A stretch of 64,000 nt of DNA. It comes from Formosa undariae (lineage in GTDB: Bacteria > Bacteroidota > Bacteroidia > Flavobacteriales > Flavobacteriaceae). The notes beneath the pieces were generated by a model, which saw nothing but the letters and a program-made list of their open reading frames with translations, did no database searches and was not told the DNA's origin. Position numbers and translations under genes: made by a program. The stretch covers positions 248,001-312,000 of the forward strand of contig NZ_JBHMEZ010000032.1 of assembly GCF_042427615.1 (NCBI RefSeq). The letters run 5' to 3'. Shown here in pieces: positions 26,918-37,119 of the stretch; the stretch's first letter is position 1; each line of letters starts with the position of its first letter.

Positions 26918-27565
26918 TTATTTCGCGTTTTGAATTAATGAGATTAATTGATTCATGTTATTAAATTCTAAAGTTGGATAGCCTTTTAGTTGATTATGTA
27001 TATCGTCTGCAGTATAGCCAAATACATCAAATCCTCCAGCTTTAGCCGCTGTAACACCAGAATAACTATCTTCTATTACAAGGCATTCTTCAGGCTTAAA
27101 CCCCATAGATTCCGCTGCCCAAAGAAAGATAGCTGGATCTGGTTTCCATTTCTGTATGGTATAACAACTAAATAATCGGCCTTCAAATTTATCCAATAAA
27201 CCGGTTAATTCTAGATTTAACCTCATTTTAGCTTCGAGCGCACTTGATGCGACACAAAATGGTAATTCTAATTGTTCTAGAACCTCTTTAATACCATTAA
27301 TAGGTTTTATATGGTTTTTAAAAGCTTCCATACTTAAGGTTCTATATTGCGACTCGAAATCTTCAGGTAAAGGTTTATTAATTAAAGTCTCTATTTTTTC
27401 GATACACGCATTCATGGAACAGCCTTTAAACATTTTAATGGCAGAACTTAAATCTAAATTTGCACCATAATGATTACCTAACTCTACCAAAACACCATTG
27501 CTTAAGGCTTCACTATCGACAAGGACACCATCGCAATCGAAAATCACACATTTATATTTACTCAT
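26918..27565 (-). CDS. HAD superfamily hydrolase (beta-phosphoglucomutase-like)
   Basis: HAD phosphatase of 215 residues with motif I FDCDGVLVDSEA (Asp 9, Asp 11), motif II VASSA, motif III Lys (KWKPDP) and motif IV ECLVIEDSYSGVTAAKAGG. Cap domain type C1 in residues about 15-90. Subgroup resembles phosphatases of sugar phosphates or pyrophosphatases. It lies 2 bp after the SDR gene and is in one operon with it. Confidence 0.9.
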   Translation of the reverse strand: MSKYKCVIFDCDGVLVDSEALSNGVLVELGNHYGANLDLSSAIKMFKGCSMNACIEKIETLINKPLPEDFESQYRTLSMEAFKNHIKPINGIKEVLEQLELPFCVASSALEAKMRLNLELTGLLDKFEGRLFSCYTIQKWKPDPAIFLWAAESMGFKPEECLVIEDSYSGVTAAKAGGFDVFGYTADDIHNQLKGYPTLEFNNMNQLISLIQNAK

Positions 27566-27567
27566 AA

Positions 27568-28248
27568 TTATGGAGTTGTAGAGGACACTTGTAACACTTT
27601 CCCATTATAAAAAGCATGTCCTGTTAATGAAAAATTGAAAATATAACTCGCCATACCTTCTGCTGTTGTTGGCGCTATATAGCCTGGAAAAGCTTCTTCT
27701 AACATTTCTGTTTGTACTGCTCCTAAAGCCAACACATTAAATGCGATTCCAGATTCTTTATATTCTTCGGCAAGTAATTCTGATAATGTAATGACGGCAC
27801 CTTTACTAGAACTGTAAGCAGCAAGTCCAGGGAATTTCATACTGCCTTGAATACCTCCCATTGAACTAATGGTAACCATATGGCTTCCTTTTAGCATAAA
27901 CGGAAGTATGGTTTGAGTCAGTTGAGCAACGCCAAAGACATTCGTTTTATATACGGTTTGAAAATCGGCTTTTGTTAATTCTGAAAATGGCTTATTAACT
28001 AAAGCGCCTGCGTTATGAATTAAAACATCCACTTGTTTCCAATTTTCCTTTACAAAGCGATTCACTTTTTCGAAATCGGCATCCTCCTCTAAGTTGAAAC
28101 AAAAAGTAGCGACGTTCTTAAGTTTTAAATCCGATATCGGTTTTTCATTTCTAGACAAGGCTAACACTTGATGTCCTGCTTCAGCAAAATACTTCACTAG
28201 TTCTAATCCAATGCCACGACTTGTGCCTGTTATAATAACGTTTTTCAT
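27568..28248 (-). CDS. SDR family NAD(P)-dependent oxidoreductase
   Basis: Short-chain dehydrogenase of 226 residues. The start at 28248 (MKNVIITG) is favoured; the longer frame to 28308 lacks support. The cofactor motif is TGTSRGIG, the NAG motif is IHNAGAL, and the catalytic Tyr-Lys pair is in YSSSKGA with Ser in TISSMGG. The substrate is unknown. It forms an operon with the HAD hydrolase (2-bp gap). Confidence 0.92.
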   Translation of the reverse strand: MKNVIITGTSRGIGLELVKYFAEAGHQVLALSRNEKPISDLKLKNVATFCFNLEEDADFEKVNRFVKENWKQVDVLIHNAGALVNKPFSELTKADFQTVYKTNVFGVAQLTQTILPFMLKGSHMVTISSMGGIQGSMKFPGLAAYSSSKGAVITLSELLAEEYKESGIAFNVLALGAVQTEMLEEAFPGYIAPTTAEGMASYIFNFSLTGHAFYNGKVLQVSSTTP

Positions 28249-28361
28249 AATGTAATACGAGAGTTTAATCTTCAAAATAATATCTATAACAAATATACTT
28301 GTCCACATTGAATTGACATCGCTTTTAGTAATACTTTATATAAAAGCAAAATTTAACGCAT

Positions 28362-28391
28362 AAAAAAAGCCATCACTAGGATGGCTTTTTT
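28362..28391 (-). terminator. Terminator downstream of pdhC
   Basis: AAAAAAGCCATC pairs with GGATGGCTTTTTT (bidirectional), just past the pyruvate dehydrogenase E2 stop. Confidence 0.88.
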
Positions 28392-28410
28392 AAATATGTG
28401 TTCACTTCGA

Positions 28411-30030
28411 TTATAATAACATCGAAATTGGATTTTCAATAAATCCTTTTAATGTTTGAAGGAATAAAGCTCCAGTAGCACCGTCCACAGTTCTGTGATC
28501 GGCAGCTAAACAAAGTTTCATAGTATTACCTACTACAATAGCTCCGTCTTTTACAACTGGCTTTTGAACAATTGCTCCCACAGAAAGAATTGCTGAGTTA
28601 GGCTGGTTGATAATAGATGTAAATGTCTCTATACCGAACATACCTAAGTTAGAGATAGTAAAAGTACTACCTTCCATTTCTTCAAGTGATAATTTTTTAG
28701 TTTTAGCTTTGATCGCGTATTCTTTAACCGCAGCACCAATTTGAGTCAACTTACGTTGATCTGCAAATTTCACAACTGGTACAAGAAGACCATCTTCAAC
28801 AGCAACCGCAACACCAATGTGTACGTGGTTGTTTAATCTCATTTTGTCGTCAAACCATTGAGAATTTACTTGAGGATGTTCTTTTAAAGCCATTGCACAA
28901 GCTTTAACTACGATATCATTAAATGAAATTTTAGTATCAGGAACAGCATTTACTTCCTTACGGAAAGCAATTGCGTTATCCATATCAAACTCAACATTTA
29001 AGTAGTAGTGAGGTGCAGTAAATTTCGATTTTGCTAAGTTTTTAGCAATCGCTTTACGCATGTTCGAGTTTTTAACTTCTTCAAAACTCTCTTCTGATGC
29101 TGGTGCAGCAGTTCCGGCAGCGGCAGCAGGTGCGGCAGCTTTAGGTACGAAGTTTTCAACATCACGTTTAATAACACGTCCACTTTCTCCTGAACCTGGT
29201 ATATCTGCAATATTAAATCCTTTTTCGTCTGCAATTTTCTTAGCTAATGGAGACACGAATAAACGTCCGCCATCGCTAGTTACTTTAGGCGTTGCTGCAG
29301 GTGCAGCAGCTTTAGCAGCAGGAGCGGCTTTTGGCGCCTCTGCTTTTGGAGCTGCAGCTTTAGGAGCTTCAGCCTTAGCGGCAGGAGCTTCTGGTGCAGC
29401 ACCGAAATTACTAGCTACTCCAGAAACATCTGTTCCTGCAGGGCCAATAATAGCTAATAATGCATCTACTTTTGCAGATTCACCTTCTTGTAATCCAATA
29501 TATAATAAAGTTCCTGTATTGAAAGATTCGAATTCCATAGTGGCTTTATCCGTCTCAATCTCTGCAAGGATATCTCCTTCTTCTACATTATCACCAACTT
29601 TTTTCAACCAAGTAGCAACAGTACCTTCTTCCATGGTATCACTTAAACGAGGCATAGTAACCACGATCACACCTTCTGGAAGTTCGGCACTAGCAGTAGA
29701 TGCTGCAGGAGCTTCTTCTGTTGGTGCTTCAGTTGTTGTTTCTTCTGCGGCTGCAGGTGAACCACCACTAGTTAGTGCAGAAATGTCTTCACCTTCTTCA
29801 CCAATTATAGCTAATAATTCATCTACTTTAGTCGTTTCTCCTTCTTGGACACCAATGAAAAGTAAAGTTCCTTCATGAAACGATTCAAATTCCATTGTTG
29901 CTTTATCTGTTTCGATTTCAGCAAGGATATCTCCTTCAGATATTTTATCTCCAACTTTTTTCAACCACGTTGCAACGGTACCTTCTTCCATGGTATCGCT
30001 CAAACGAGGCATGTTAATAATTTCAGCCAT
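28411..30030 (-). CDS. pdhC: Pyruvate dehydrogenase complex E2 (dihydrolipoamide acetyltransferase)
   Basis: Core acetyltransferase, 539 residues. It has two N-terminal lipoyl domains with the lipoylated Lys in ETDKATMEFES (K43 and a copy about 125 residues later), long Ala/Pro/Lys-rich linkers, a subunit-binding domain (FVSPLAKKIADEKGFNIADI ... SGRVIKRDVENF), and a catalytic domain with DHRTVDG (His 512). It is 4 bp downstream of the E1-alpha gene. E1-beta is not here and should be elsewhere. Confidence 0.95.
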   Translation of the reverse strand: MAEIINMPRLSDTMEEGTVATWLKKVGDKISEGDILAEIETDKATMEFESFHEGTLLFIGVQEGETTKVDELLAIIGEEGEDISALTSGGSPAAAEETTTEAPTEEAPAASTASAELPEGVIVVTMPRLSDTMEEGTVATWLKKVGDNVEEGDILAEIETDKATMEFESFNTGTLLYIGLQEGESAKVDALLAIIGPAGTDVSGVASNFGAAPEAPAAKAEAPKAAAPKAEAPKAAPAAKAAAPAATPKVTSDGGRLFVSPLAKKIADEKGFNIADIPGSGESGRVIKRDVENFVPKAAAPAAAAGTAAPASEESFEEVKNSNMRKAIAKNLAKSKFTAPHYYLNVEFDMDNAIAFRKEVNAVPDTKISFNDIVVKACAMALKEHPQVNSQWFDDKMRLNNHVHIGVAVAVEDGLLVPVVKFADQRKLTQIGAAVKEYAIKAKTKKLSLEEMEGSTFTISNLGMFGIETFTSIINQPNSAILSVGAIVQKPVVKDGAIVVGNTMKLCLAADHRTVDGATGALFLQTLKGFIENPISMLL

Positions 30031-30033
30031 AGC

Positions 30034-31032
30034 TTATATTTTATGTTGTAAAAATGGATAATCTTCTTGTTCGTAGACAACATCGTACATTACACTCTTC
30101 TCTGGATAAGGAGACTCGTCTGCAAATTTCTCACATTCAAGTACACGTTTTTTAATGTCTGCATCGATCTTTTTAAGATCTTCTTCTTTCATGTATTTCT
30201 TAGAAAGAATAATATCCTTTACCTGTGTAATAGGATCTATTTTTTTGTACTCTTCTACTTCAGCTTTTGTACGGTAATGTTGCGCATCACTCATTGAGTG
30301 ACCTCTATAACGGTACGTTTTTAATTCTAAGAAAGTTGGTCCTCCTCCACTTCGAGCTCTCTGAATAGCTTCATCGAAAGCTTCAGCAACTTTTACTGGA
30401 TTCATTCCATCTACTGGTCCACAAGGCATTTCATACCCTAAACCTAATTTCCAAATATCTTCGTGAGAAGCAGTACGCTTAACAGAAGTCCCCATTGCAT
30501 AACCATTGTTTTCACAAACAAAAACAACTGGTAAATTCCATAACATTGCTAAGTTAAATGTTTCGTGAAGTGACCCTTGACGAGCAGCACCATCACCAAA
30601 ACAACAAAGTGTTACAGCATCACTACCATGATATTTATCACCAAAAGCAATACCTGCACCTAAAGGAATTTGACCTCCAACAATTCCATGTCCACCATAA
30701 AAACGGTGTTCTTTAGAAAAAATGTGCATAGATCCACCTAAACCTTGAGATGTTCCTGTTGCTTTTCCGAATAATTCTGCCATAACACGCTTCGGATCCA
30801 CACCCATACCAATTGGCTGTACGTGGTTTCGATAGGCGGTTATCATTTTATCCTTAGACAAGTCCATAGCATGTAAAGCACCTGCTAATATGGCTTCTTG
30901 TCCGTTGTATAAATGTAGAAATCCTCTTACTTTTTGTTGAATGTATACTGCAGCTAGTTTATCTTCAAACTTTCTCCAAAACAACATGTCTTCATACCAT
31001 TTAATGTATGTTTCCTTTGTGATTTTTTGCAT
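30034..31032 (-). CDS. pdhA: Pyruvate dehydrogenase E1 component, alpha subunit
   Basis: Thiamine-diphosphate dependent decarboxylating subunit, 332 residues from the chosen start MQKITKET at 31032; the longer frame would add an improbable hydrophobic tail. The TPP motif spans GDGAARQGSLHETFNLA to VFVCENNGYAMGT. Phosphorylation-loop region TYRYRGHSMSDAQHYRTKAE is present. It is co-transcribed with pdhC (4-bp gap). Confidence 0.95.
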   Translation of the reverse strand: MQKITKETYIKWYEDMLFWRKFEDKLAAVYIQQKVRGFLHLYNGQEAILAGALHAMDLSKDKMITAYRNHVQPIGMGVDPKRVMAELFGKATGTSQGLGGSMHIFSKEHRFYGGHGIVGGQIPLGAGIAFGDKYHGSDAVTLCCFGDGAARQGSLHETFNLAMLWNLPVVFVCENNGYAMGTSVKRTASHEDIWKLGLGYEMPCGPVDGMNPVKVAEAFDEAIQRARSGGGPTFLELKTYRYRGHSMSDAQHYRTKAEVEEYKKIDPITQVKDIILSKKYMKEEDLKKIDADIKKRVLECEKFADESPYPEKSVMYDVVYEQEDYPFLQHKI

Positions 31033-31120
31033 GAGTAGCGTTAATTTAAAAACGAGAAACAAAAGTAACACATTCGTGGTTAACCAAAAAGCTGAATCTC
31101 GTAAAAATTACATAAAAAAT

Positions 31121-31603
31121 TTATAATACTGATTTTTCAAAGACTAAAGGTAATAAATTTGATAACGACTTAGAACGCATCACTTCCCCAGACTCACCCA
31201 TAAAGTAAATATCTATTGGCAAATCTTGATTAATTTCGTATTCTGAAATGGCTTGTCGGCATGCGCCACAAGGAGGTATTGGCATTGTTGTTTTATTCTT
31301 AACAGACCCCGCTATTAAAGCCATCCGTATTATTTTAGCCTCTGGATACTGAGACCCTGCATAATATATCGCGGTGCGCTCTGCACATAAGCCTGATGGA
31401 TACGCCGCGTTTTCTTGATTATTACCTGTAATAATCTCACCATTATCTAATAAAATGGCTGCACCTACTAAAAATTTTGAATATGGAGCGTACGCACGTA
31501 GACGCGCTTTAACGGCTTCTGCCATTAATTCTGAAACGTCTTTTGGAAGTTCGTTGACATCGTCGTAAACTTCAAATTGCGTTTCTATTTTTTTTATCTT
31601 CAT
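31121..31603 (-). CDS. cdd: Cytidine deaminase
   Basis: Zinc-dependent deaminase of cytidine and deoxycytidine (pyrimidine salvage), 160 residues. The active-site residues are in NAAYPSGLCAERTAIYYAG (zinc Cys and catalytic Glu) and PPCGACRQAISEY (the other two zinc Cys). It is next to porV as in many flavobacteria. A terminator separates it from porV upstream. Confidence 0.95.
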   Translation of the reverse strand: MKIKKIETQFEVYDDVNELPKDVSELMAEAVKARLRAYAPYSKFLVGAAILLDNGEIITGNNQENAAYPSGLCAERTAIYYAGSQYPEAKIIRMALIAGSVKNKTTMPIPPCGACRQAISEYEINQDLPIDIYFMGESGEVMRSKSLSNLLPLVFEKSVL

Positions 31604-31653
31604 TAAAAAACATCTTAAGTTGTCTTTACTAAAGATATAAAACTATTTATAAC

Positions 31654-31686
31654 AAAAAAACTATTGCTTGATGCAATAGTTTTTTA
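31654..31686 (-). terminator. Terminator between porV and cdd
   Basis: AAAAAACTATTGC pairs with GCAATAGTTTTTT around a 5-nt loop. It ends the porU-porV transcript on the minus strand. Confidence 0.87.
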
Positions 31687-31711
31687 AAAATCGTAGTACT
31701 TAAAATAGTAT

Positions 31712-32962
31712 TTAGTACTCTCTATATGTCCCTGCTCCTAAATTAAACGTTAAAGAAAAACGTAATGTGTTTTCCAAAGGACTCTGTATTTTTGAAGTCG
31801 AGAATAAATACGATAAATCTATATTAATTACATTGTATTTAAAGCCTGCTCCTAATGCTAAAAACTGACGTGCTCCTTTGTTTTCGGCTTCATGGAAATA
31901 CCCCATTCTAAACCCAAAAGAATCTTGGTACATATACTCTGCTCCTAACGCCCATGTAAACTCTTGCATTTCTTCTTTAAAACCGCCTGGTGCATCTCCG
32001 AACGACTGGAACATTCCTTTCATAAACCCGACGTCACTTGACTGTCCTTGGTATATAACACCATTATTTGTAGACTCTTGGCTTCCTAATGTATCAATAC
32101 CATCGTCGTATACTCCATTTCCATTTTCATCTGTATATTGATATTCGGTTCCCATAATTGGAGGAGTCGGCACTAATAATTTAGTAACTTCTGTAGTTAC
32201 AGAGATGGTATTATATTCATCTAAAATAAAATCAAAACCTCCCCCTAAACGCAAGGTCGTAGGTTGAAAGTTTTCGAAACCTTCTTCATCATATTTAAAT
32301 TTAGGACCAACATTTTGAATGGCAAATCCACCTCTCCAGCGCCCATTAAAATCGTTGTAAGCTTCTTCTTCACTTTGGTAATATCCACTAATATCTACTC
32401 CAAATGTACCTGCCGCAGAAGCGTCGTTATTCCCTATATTTAATCTTAAGTCCGAACGCATATAACGCATCGCAACCCCCATTGAGAATTGATCACTCAA
32501 CTTTAAAGCATAAGAAACATCTACAGCTAATTCGTATGGTTTTACATCAAAAGGCGTAGAATTCTCATTATCTACAAACTGAATCTCTCCTAAAGAAAAG
32601 TATCTAAAGCTTCCGGCAAACGCACTTCTCTCGTCTATACGGTTATAATACGTAAAACTTCCTAAGAAAATATCGTTCACTAAACTACTTAAATACGGTG
32701 TATAACTTAAAGCCACCCCTGATTTTGCTTCTGAAAACGCATATTTCGAATTGTTCCATTGTTGAGAAAACCCATCTACAGAGGTTGCAACTCCCATATC
32801 TCCCATAGCTCCTGCTCTAGCATCTGCTGCGATTAATAAAAATGGCATTCCCGTAGTGATGACTCTAGAATCGTTAGCATTTGGAATTATAACTGTTGGA
32901 TCTTGTGCATGAACATTAATGGCTAGTAAGACAAAAAGAATTGCTAATAGTGTTGTTTTCAT
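31712..32962 (-). CDS. porV: Type IX secretion system outer-membrane protein PorV
   Basis: FadL-like 14-strand barrel (416 residues) that binds the C-terminal signal of T9SS cargo and passes it to PorU. It has a signal peptide cleaved near VHAQD. The N-terminal region (TGMPFLLIAADARAGAMGDMGVATSVDGFSQQWNNSKYAF) is the PorV signature, and it ends with LRFSLTFNLGAG. It is 34 bp after porU in one transcript. Confidence 0.95.
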   Translation of the reverse strand: MKTTLLAILFVLLAINVHAQDPTVIIPNANDSRVITTGMPFLLIAADARAGAMGDMGVATSVDGFSQQWNNSKYAFSEAKSGVALSYTPYLSSLVNDIFLGSFTYYNRIDERSAFAGSFRYFSLGEIQFVDNENSTPFDVKPYELAVDVSYALKLSDQFSMGVAMRYMRSDLRLNIGNNDASAAGTFGVDISGYYQSEEEAYNDFNGRWRGGFAIQNVGPKFKYDEEGFENFQPTTLRLGGGFDFILDEYNTISVTTEVTKLLVPTPPIMGTEYQYTDENGNGVYDDGIDTLGSQESTNNGVIYQGQSSDVGFMKGMFQSFGDAPGGFKEEMQEFTWALGAEYMYQDSFGFRMGYFHEAENKGARQFLALGAGFKYNVINIDLSYLFSTSKIQSPLENTLRFSLTFNLGAGTYREY

Positions 32963-32996
32963 TTAAATTAGTTTATTTAACAAATATATATTTTTA

Positions 32997-35900
32997 TTAT
33001 AGGATAACAAGTTTCTCTATTTTTTCGACTGTTTTATTAAGTGATACAGATCTAACTTTAAGTTTATAAATGTAAACTCCCTTTCCTATTTTATCTCCAA
33101 AATCATCTCTTCCGTCCCAAACAACATCTCGTGATAATGATGATGTACCATTGTTACTTGTTTGTCCATTAATTGTTCTTACCAATTTCCCGGAGACAGT
33201 GAAGATTTGTATAGAAACGTCTAAAGGGCCCGAACTATTGTGATTAAACCAAAATTCTGTATAATTTACAAACGGATTTGGATAGTTTAATACATTTGAA
33301 ATCACCAGTTCTTCATTTTGATTATGTACTACAAATTGAATTTCGGATACCGATGAGTTGTTGTAAACATCCCATGCTTTTACTGTTAATGTATGAATTC
33401 CGGATTCTAAATTCTTAAACGGATACGTCACCACACCTCTCTGATAGTCATCCACTTCTGTCTGATAATAATCGTTTAAAACATATGGATTTGTTTCGTC
33501 GCCGTCTATAATTGCCACAATATCATGCCCAATTCCACTCGCTGTGTTTATACCATTTTCATCTTCTAATTTCACTAATAACGATGGTGATTCGTTTGTA
33601 ATCCCGCCTGTTACAAAATTTTCATCATTCATATATAAATTTACAACGGGTCCAATATTATCTTCTACAGCATTTTCGTTTATCCCACCTACTTTTATGG
33701 TATTTATACTTGCACCATTCTGATCTTGAATAGGACTATCTGTTTTGGCATAAAAACTAACTCGACCATAACCAATAGGAACACCAATATCTTTAGGCAC
33801 TACAAAATCGAAATTAAACTTACCAGAAGTTACCGACGCTTGCCCTCTGAAAATAATTTCCCCAAGTGTTGTAAAATCCATAATATAATCACTGTCGTTT
33901 CCCAGTGTACTCCTATTTATATCTTTATCGTAAATAGTAGATGCAAGCACACCATTATAATCTGTTAACAGGTTTCCAGCAGTATCGACAACTTCTCCTG
34001 AAAAAGACATTCTCCCCAGAGCTTCTAAAGTATCGACCTCTCCAGAAATGGGTTTACCATTAATCTCAGTGAGTTTTATATTAGGCTCAGGTATCGCTAA
34101 TTTCATCGCTGGATCTCCAATATAAAACACTAGATGTCTCTGACTAGAACTTGACACAGCAGGATTTGTTTTAGTTAAACGCAATGCTTCCGCCATAGAT
34201 GGATATTCATTATCCGAATAATTATCGCCACTATTATAAGAAAATAGATACTCACTTAAAATTGTATTAAAATCTATACCTACACTAACAAAAATCTGAC
34301 GTGTTGTTGTGAGTAATCCAATCGCACCTCCATCAGGATTCCAATACATAATCTCTCCTCCTGTTTCTCGTAACGGATTATCGAAACGTGTATACTCACA
34401 CGTCACCGTAATAAAACAATTCATCTTATAGGTGTTGTTTAAATCATCTGCATCTGGTTGCTGAAAGATACGCTCATGAGCCAATCCATCTTCTCCTCCA
34501 TGACCAAAATAGTTTACAACTAATGCACCGGTTTCCATCGCATTTACCATAGCCTCATTTACTGCTGGATACCGATCTCCTCCCGCAGAAGATTCTTGTT
34601 CGAAAGCGTCAGAGTGAATCTTGGTAACATTTATAAATGGCTTTTTTTCTGAAATCTCATCCGCAATCTTATTTGTGGTTTCTTCAAGAATAAACTCCCA
34701 CGACTCATCCACATCGTCAGAAACCATAACCACACTATTACGCCATCTTCCATAAGACGGTTCGCTGTAATAGCGTTCAATTTTATCGACCATAGTTTTT
34801 GCTTGGTTTGGATTATCTGCTAGAATTCTACCCACTGCAATATCTAAACGATCTGAGCTTACCATAGCACCTTCATTTTCATCCATCATTCCATAAAAAT
34901 CATCTGAAATAAAAGAACTTGTTAAACTAAAACTAGAATACGCATGCCATGACGGCACATAGTTTTGGTTGTTAGATAGGCGTCCTTTATAATCGTAAGA
35001 ACTATCCCCGAACATACATAAATATTTTAATGCCTTATCTTGCGAACTGGCATTGTCGTATACATATTTTACAAAGTTTCGAATGGCAACAATATCCTGA
35101 TTTCCTGAAGCAAACTCGTTATATAATTCTTGCAAGGTAACGACCTTTACATTTAAACCGTATTGTGTTTTATTAATTTCGCCTAGACGAACCGCTTGTG
35201 AATAGTAATTTGTGGGGGCCACTATAATATAGTCTACATCTTGAAAATTTCCGTTTTCATCTAAAAAAACAGATCCCTTTAAATCTTGGTTTTCGACTCT
35301 AGAGTTTGAATCTTGTTCTGGTACATAATAATCTGATGACGTTACCGCAACAAATGTTTCTAAACCACCAGCTGGACGCTTAAAACTGAAAACTGCTTCT
35401 GAAGCGGAATTTGACAATGATGATATCGAAAAAGGATTGGTAACATTCCATATTTCAGACAGATTTGACGCATTTTCTACCCGATACTCAACCACTCCAC
35501 TAGCTAAAGCGACCTTATTATTATAAAATCCGAATTGCTTTCCGTAAAATCGCAAATCACGAGTTGCTTCTATCGAAATATAATCTATATAACCTAAAGC
35601 ACTAGGGTTACCCTGCTTGTTGTATGTTAAGTCCACTGTAATATCGGAGCTATTACTTTCTATATTTCTAGCTATATAAGCTTCACTAGCATAAGAAGGA
35701 TCACTTGCCCCACTAAGACTTAAGGTCCCCAGAGAAGAACCATTTACAGATACCTCGAACGTGGAACGACTATCTGAAGTGGATGCCACATAAGTTTTAA
35801 ATGCTATAGATTCTGTAGTTACTAAATCGGGTACATTGAATTTAAAAGATTTATCCAAGGACACATCAAAACGATCTCCAAACCAACGACGTCCAACACT

Positions 35901-36851
35901 AACCAGATTATAATCGTCTGTTTCATGAAATAGATACGTCTGATGTGTATCTACAATTATATTAGCAGGACTTGCCGAACTTACAAAGGGCTGAATTCGT
36001 AAACCGTCGTTTCCATCGACCTTTAAGAAATAAGATGTTCTCGTGGTATAACTATTTATGTTCGTATTACTTTCGGCATTATACCCTTTTGGTCCCACAG
36101 CATAAAACAATATATAATCACTATCATCGAAAGAACCATCGTCTTCTCCGACCACTTTTATAGCATTTTCGGTAATATCAAAATATTGGGTTTCCGAATT
36201 TTTATAAGCCATCATTTGTCCACCATTACCATATATCTTTAATTGCTTTGGATTTATATTATTTACATTGACACCTAAATCTTTCAGAAACGATTTAGAT
36301 AATTTATAAACACCTGTAGTATCCACATAAAACTTATACCAATCACCCGTTTTTAAAACGGAACTGTACACCCTATTGGTGGCCGCAATATTTCGACTTG
36401 TACTATTACGGGAATCTGTTGTTGCATACGTTAACTTAAAAGACGTGATTTTTTTAAATGAATTTTCACCATCCTTAATAATAGGAGAGACTTCTAAAAC
36501 CCCATAGGATTTAAAGCGCGCTTCCGATTTAAAAAGTTTAAATTCCAAGGCTTCAGGAATAGTAGATATATCAAGGCCTTTTAATTCTGATTTCGAAATT
36601 GAAGTGTAGATGACATCTTCTAATTTGGCAGAGTTTTCATTTAAAGCCGTATTCAATTCCCATTGCGCAACAAATCTCAAACCATCTTCAACACTAAAAT
36701 CGAAATTATCTGCATTAAACCCGGGTACCTGAATAGTAAAACCACCTGATGTAATAGTATTATATCCCTTCCAATTTAGTTGAAATTGTTTTTGTTGGGA
36801 ATACCCTATAAAAGAAAAGAATATTAGTAGTAAAACAGCTGTTTTTTTCAT
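32997..36851 (-). CDS. porU: Type IX secretion system sortase PorU
   Basis: Surface C25-family (gingipain-like) protease of 1284 residues that cleaves the C-terminal domain of T9SS cargo and attaches it to A-LPS. There is a signal peptide cleaved near GYSQQ. A peptidase C25 domain occupies about residues 540-900, with the catalytic His in YFGHGGEDGLAHERIF and Cys in FITVTCEYTRFDNP. The C-terminal region (about 1180-1284, with SNVLNYPNPFVNYTEFWFNH and GKGVYIYKLKV) is T9SS CTD-like. It is divergent from gldJ. Confidence 0.95.
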   Translation of the reverse strand: MKKTAVLLLIFFSFIGYSQQKQFQLNWKGYNTITSGGFTIQVPGFNADNFDFSVEDGLRFVAQWELNTALNENSAKLEDVIYTSISKSELKGLDISTIPEALEFKLFKSEARFKSYGVLEVSPIIKDGENSFKKITSFKLTYATTDSRNSTSRNIAATNRVYSSVLKTGDWYKFYVDTTGVYKLSKSFLKDLGVNVNNINPKQLKIYGNGGQMMAYKNSETQYFDITENAIKVVGEDDGSFDDSDYILFYAVGPKGYNAESNTNINSYTTRTSYFLKVDGNDGLRIQPFVSSASPANIIVDTHQTYLFHETDDYNLVSVGRRWFGDRFDVSLDKSFKFNVPDLVTTESIAFKTYVASTSDSRSTFEVSVNGSSLGTLSLSGASDPSYASEAYIARNIESNSSDITVDLTYNKQGNPSALGYIDYISIEATRDLRFYGKQFGFYNNKVALASGVVEYRVENASNLSEIWNVTNPFSISSLSNSASEAVFSFKRPAGGLETFVAVTSSDYYVPEQDSNSRVENQDLKGSVFLDENGNFQDVDYIIVAPTNYYSQAVRLGEINKTQYGLNVKVVTLQELYNEFASGNQDIVAIRNFVKYVYDNASSQDKALKYLCMFGDSSYDYKGRLSNNQNYVPSWHAYSSFSLTSSFISDDFYGMMDENEGAMVSSDRLDIAVGRILADNPNQAKTMVDKIERYYSEPSYGRWRNSVVMVSDDVDESWEFILEETTNKIADEISEKKPFINVTKIHSDAFEQESSAGGDRYPAVNEAMVNAMETGALVVNYFGHGGEDGLAHERIFQQPDADDLNNTYKMNCFITVTCEYTRFDNPLRETGGEIMYWNPDGGAIGLLTTTRQIFVSVGIDFNTILSEYLFSYNSGDNYSDNEYPSMAEALRLTKTNPAVSSSSQRHLVFYIGDPAMKLAIPEPNIKLTEINGKPISGEVDTLEALGRMSFSGEVVDTAGNLLTDYNGVLASTIYDKDINRSTLGNDSDYIMDFTTLGEIIFRGQASVTSGKFNFDFVVPKDIGVPIGYGRVSFYAKTDSPIQDQNGASINTIKVGGINENAVEDNIGPVVNLYMNDENFVTGGITNESPSLLVKLEDENGINTASGIGHDIVAIIDGDETNPYVLNDYYQTEVDDYQRGVVTYPFKNLESGIHTLTVKAWDVYNNSSVSEIQFVVHNQNEELVISNVLNYPNPFVNYTEFWFNHNSSGPLDVSIQIFTVSGKLVRTINGQTSNNGTSSLSRDVVWDGRDDFGDKIGKGVYIYKLKVRSVSLNKTVEKIEKLVIL

Positions 36852-37119
36852 TATTTAAATAACGTTTAACATACAATAAAAATATAAAACCTCAGTTTTA
36901 ATTTAAGAAACGAGTCAAAAGTACAATAATAATTTAGTAAACGAGCGTTATTACCGTACACAAGGACATGAATATCTGCAGAAAAAAACATCGATATAAT
37001 GACTGGAAATCAAGTTAAAGCGCACGATTTTTTAATTCAAAAACATCTTAAACGCTTGCAGTATGCGGTTAAATTCATATATTGCGGCACCAAATAAAAC
37101 ATTTTGCTTACTCAAAAGT

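Noticed and set aside
29060..29878. 272-aa plus-strand open frame opposite the pyruvate dehydrogenase E2 gene
   Set aside because: It mirrors the Ala/Pro-rich linkers and lipoyl domains of E2; composition is a shadow of a strongly supported gene.
36852..37119. Riboswitch or RNA between porU and gldJ
   Set aside because: The 268-bp divergent region shows no convincing stem or known riboswitch pattern, only AT-rich promoter-like DNA.
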